Positions 63,880 through 64,000 of a stretch of 64,000 bases of DNA are shown piece by piece. The position numbers and the translations under genes are program-made. The notes under the pieces were generated by a model. That model saw only the letters and a program-made list of their open reading frames with translations, did not search any database and had not been told where the DNA came from. The stretch comes from Oceanospirillaceae bacterium (GTDB lineage: Bacteria; Pseudomonadota; Gammaproteobacteria; Pseudomonadales; Litoribrevibacteraceae). The stretch's first letter is position 1, and every line of letters begins with the position of its first letter. Location of the stretch: positions 33,322 through 97,321 of the forward strand of contig JADFAD010000010.1 in NCBI GenBank assembly GCA_015665455.1, written 5' to 3'.

Positions 63880-64000
63880 GAGGCTGTAGAAAAACCCCTT
63901 TATCCTCCCTGATTTGTTAAAATGGCTCATCCCTTTATGAGCCATTTTATGCCGAACTTTAAGCCCTTCAATTACAATCAAAACGCGATGGTTGTGATTA
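63880..64000 (+). mobile_element. Left end of an IS1182-like insertion sequence (partial)
   Basis: GAGGCTGTAGAAAAACCCC at 63880-63898 resembles the terminal repeat of IS1182-group elements. A transposase start follows within 45 bp. The element leaves the window, so its other end and any target duplication cannot be checked. Confidence 0.6.
63922..64000 (+). CDS. IS1182-like transposase, N-terminal fragment
   Basis: Only the first 26 codons are in the window. The frame reads MAHPFMSHFMPNFKPFNYNQ followed by NAMVVI, and FKPFNYNQNAMVVI is typical of the N-terminus of IS1182-family transposases. ATGs at 63922, 63937 and 63949 are all in frame, and I cannot decide between them. The first two lie in a 12-bp perfect hairpin (AAAATGGCTCAT / ATGAGCCATTTT, 63919-63948). 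That hairpin would hide the start in a read-through transcript, a common IS safeguard. Confidence 0.65.
   Translation, partial: MAHPFMSHFMPNFKPFNYNQNAMVVI

Overview
The window comes from a Gram-negative, probably marine, gammaproteobacterium. The evidence is an outer-membrane TolC homologue, a Pseudomonas-type alginate operon, lipoprotein signals and an integron integrase. The genus cannot be read from the sequence; Oceanospirillales-like is a guess. Two blocks dominate: a secretion/adhesin locus (about 2-40.6 kb) and an alginate locus (about 41-58.2 kb). A few housekeeping genes and the start of an integron follow.

Region 1 (1-40.6 kb). A 7TMR-DISM sensor histidine kinase (cut by the left edge) diverges from a NarL/LuxR-type response regulator. 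Next is a tightly coupled minus-strand operon, read tolC-like > HlyD adaptor > GAF-HlyD adaptor > PqqD-M50-HlyD membrane protein > truncated SecA-like ATPase. It diverges from one uninterrupted 27.8 kb ORF encoding a 9261-residue repetitive protein. That protein starts with a LEPR-XLL-type motif and has no recognisable Sec signal or RTX repeats. No ABC transporter is present, so the operon looks like a non-canonical, TolC-dependent exporter dedicated to the giant protein. A sapC-family gene follows. An 18-bp palindrome between the exporter operon and the giant gene recurs, with 16 of 18 bases identical, upstream of sapC. All three putative -10 elements lie exactly 22 bp from the palindrome edge, which suggests one activator, possibly the local response regulator, controls all three units. 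Two copies of a covarying RNA-like hairpin with the loop ACCCCCAATT flank sapC.

Region 2 (41-58.2 kb). A complete-looking alginate synthesis and export operon runs algD-alg8-alg44-algK-algE-algI-algJ-algF-algX-algL-algG, followed by a coupled LRR lipoprotein gene. The order differs from Pseudomonas, algA is absent, and AlgG lacks the catalytic DPHDRS motif. A second algL-like gene diverges from algD across a 638-bp AT-rich region holding three direct repeats at an exact 35-bp spacing. The block is visibly more AT-rich than region 1.

Region 3 (58.2-61.3 kb): an alpha/beta-hydrolase, an adenine/adenosine deaminase and a TraB/GumN-family protein.

Region 4 (61.4-64 kb): the beginning of a chromosomal-type integron. 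It has an intI gene with a LexA-like box, an attI region carrying repeated dyads, a non-coding cassette with RNA-like structure, and a cassette encoding a possible HEPN-like protein. An IS1182-like element begins within the second attC site and runs off the right edge.
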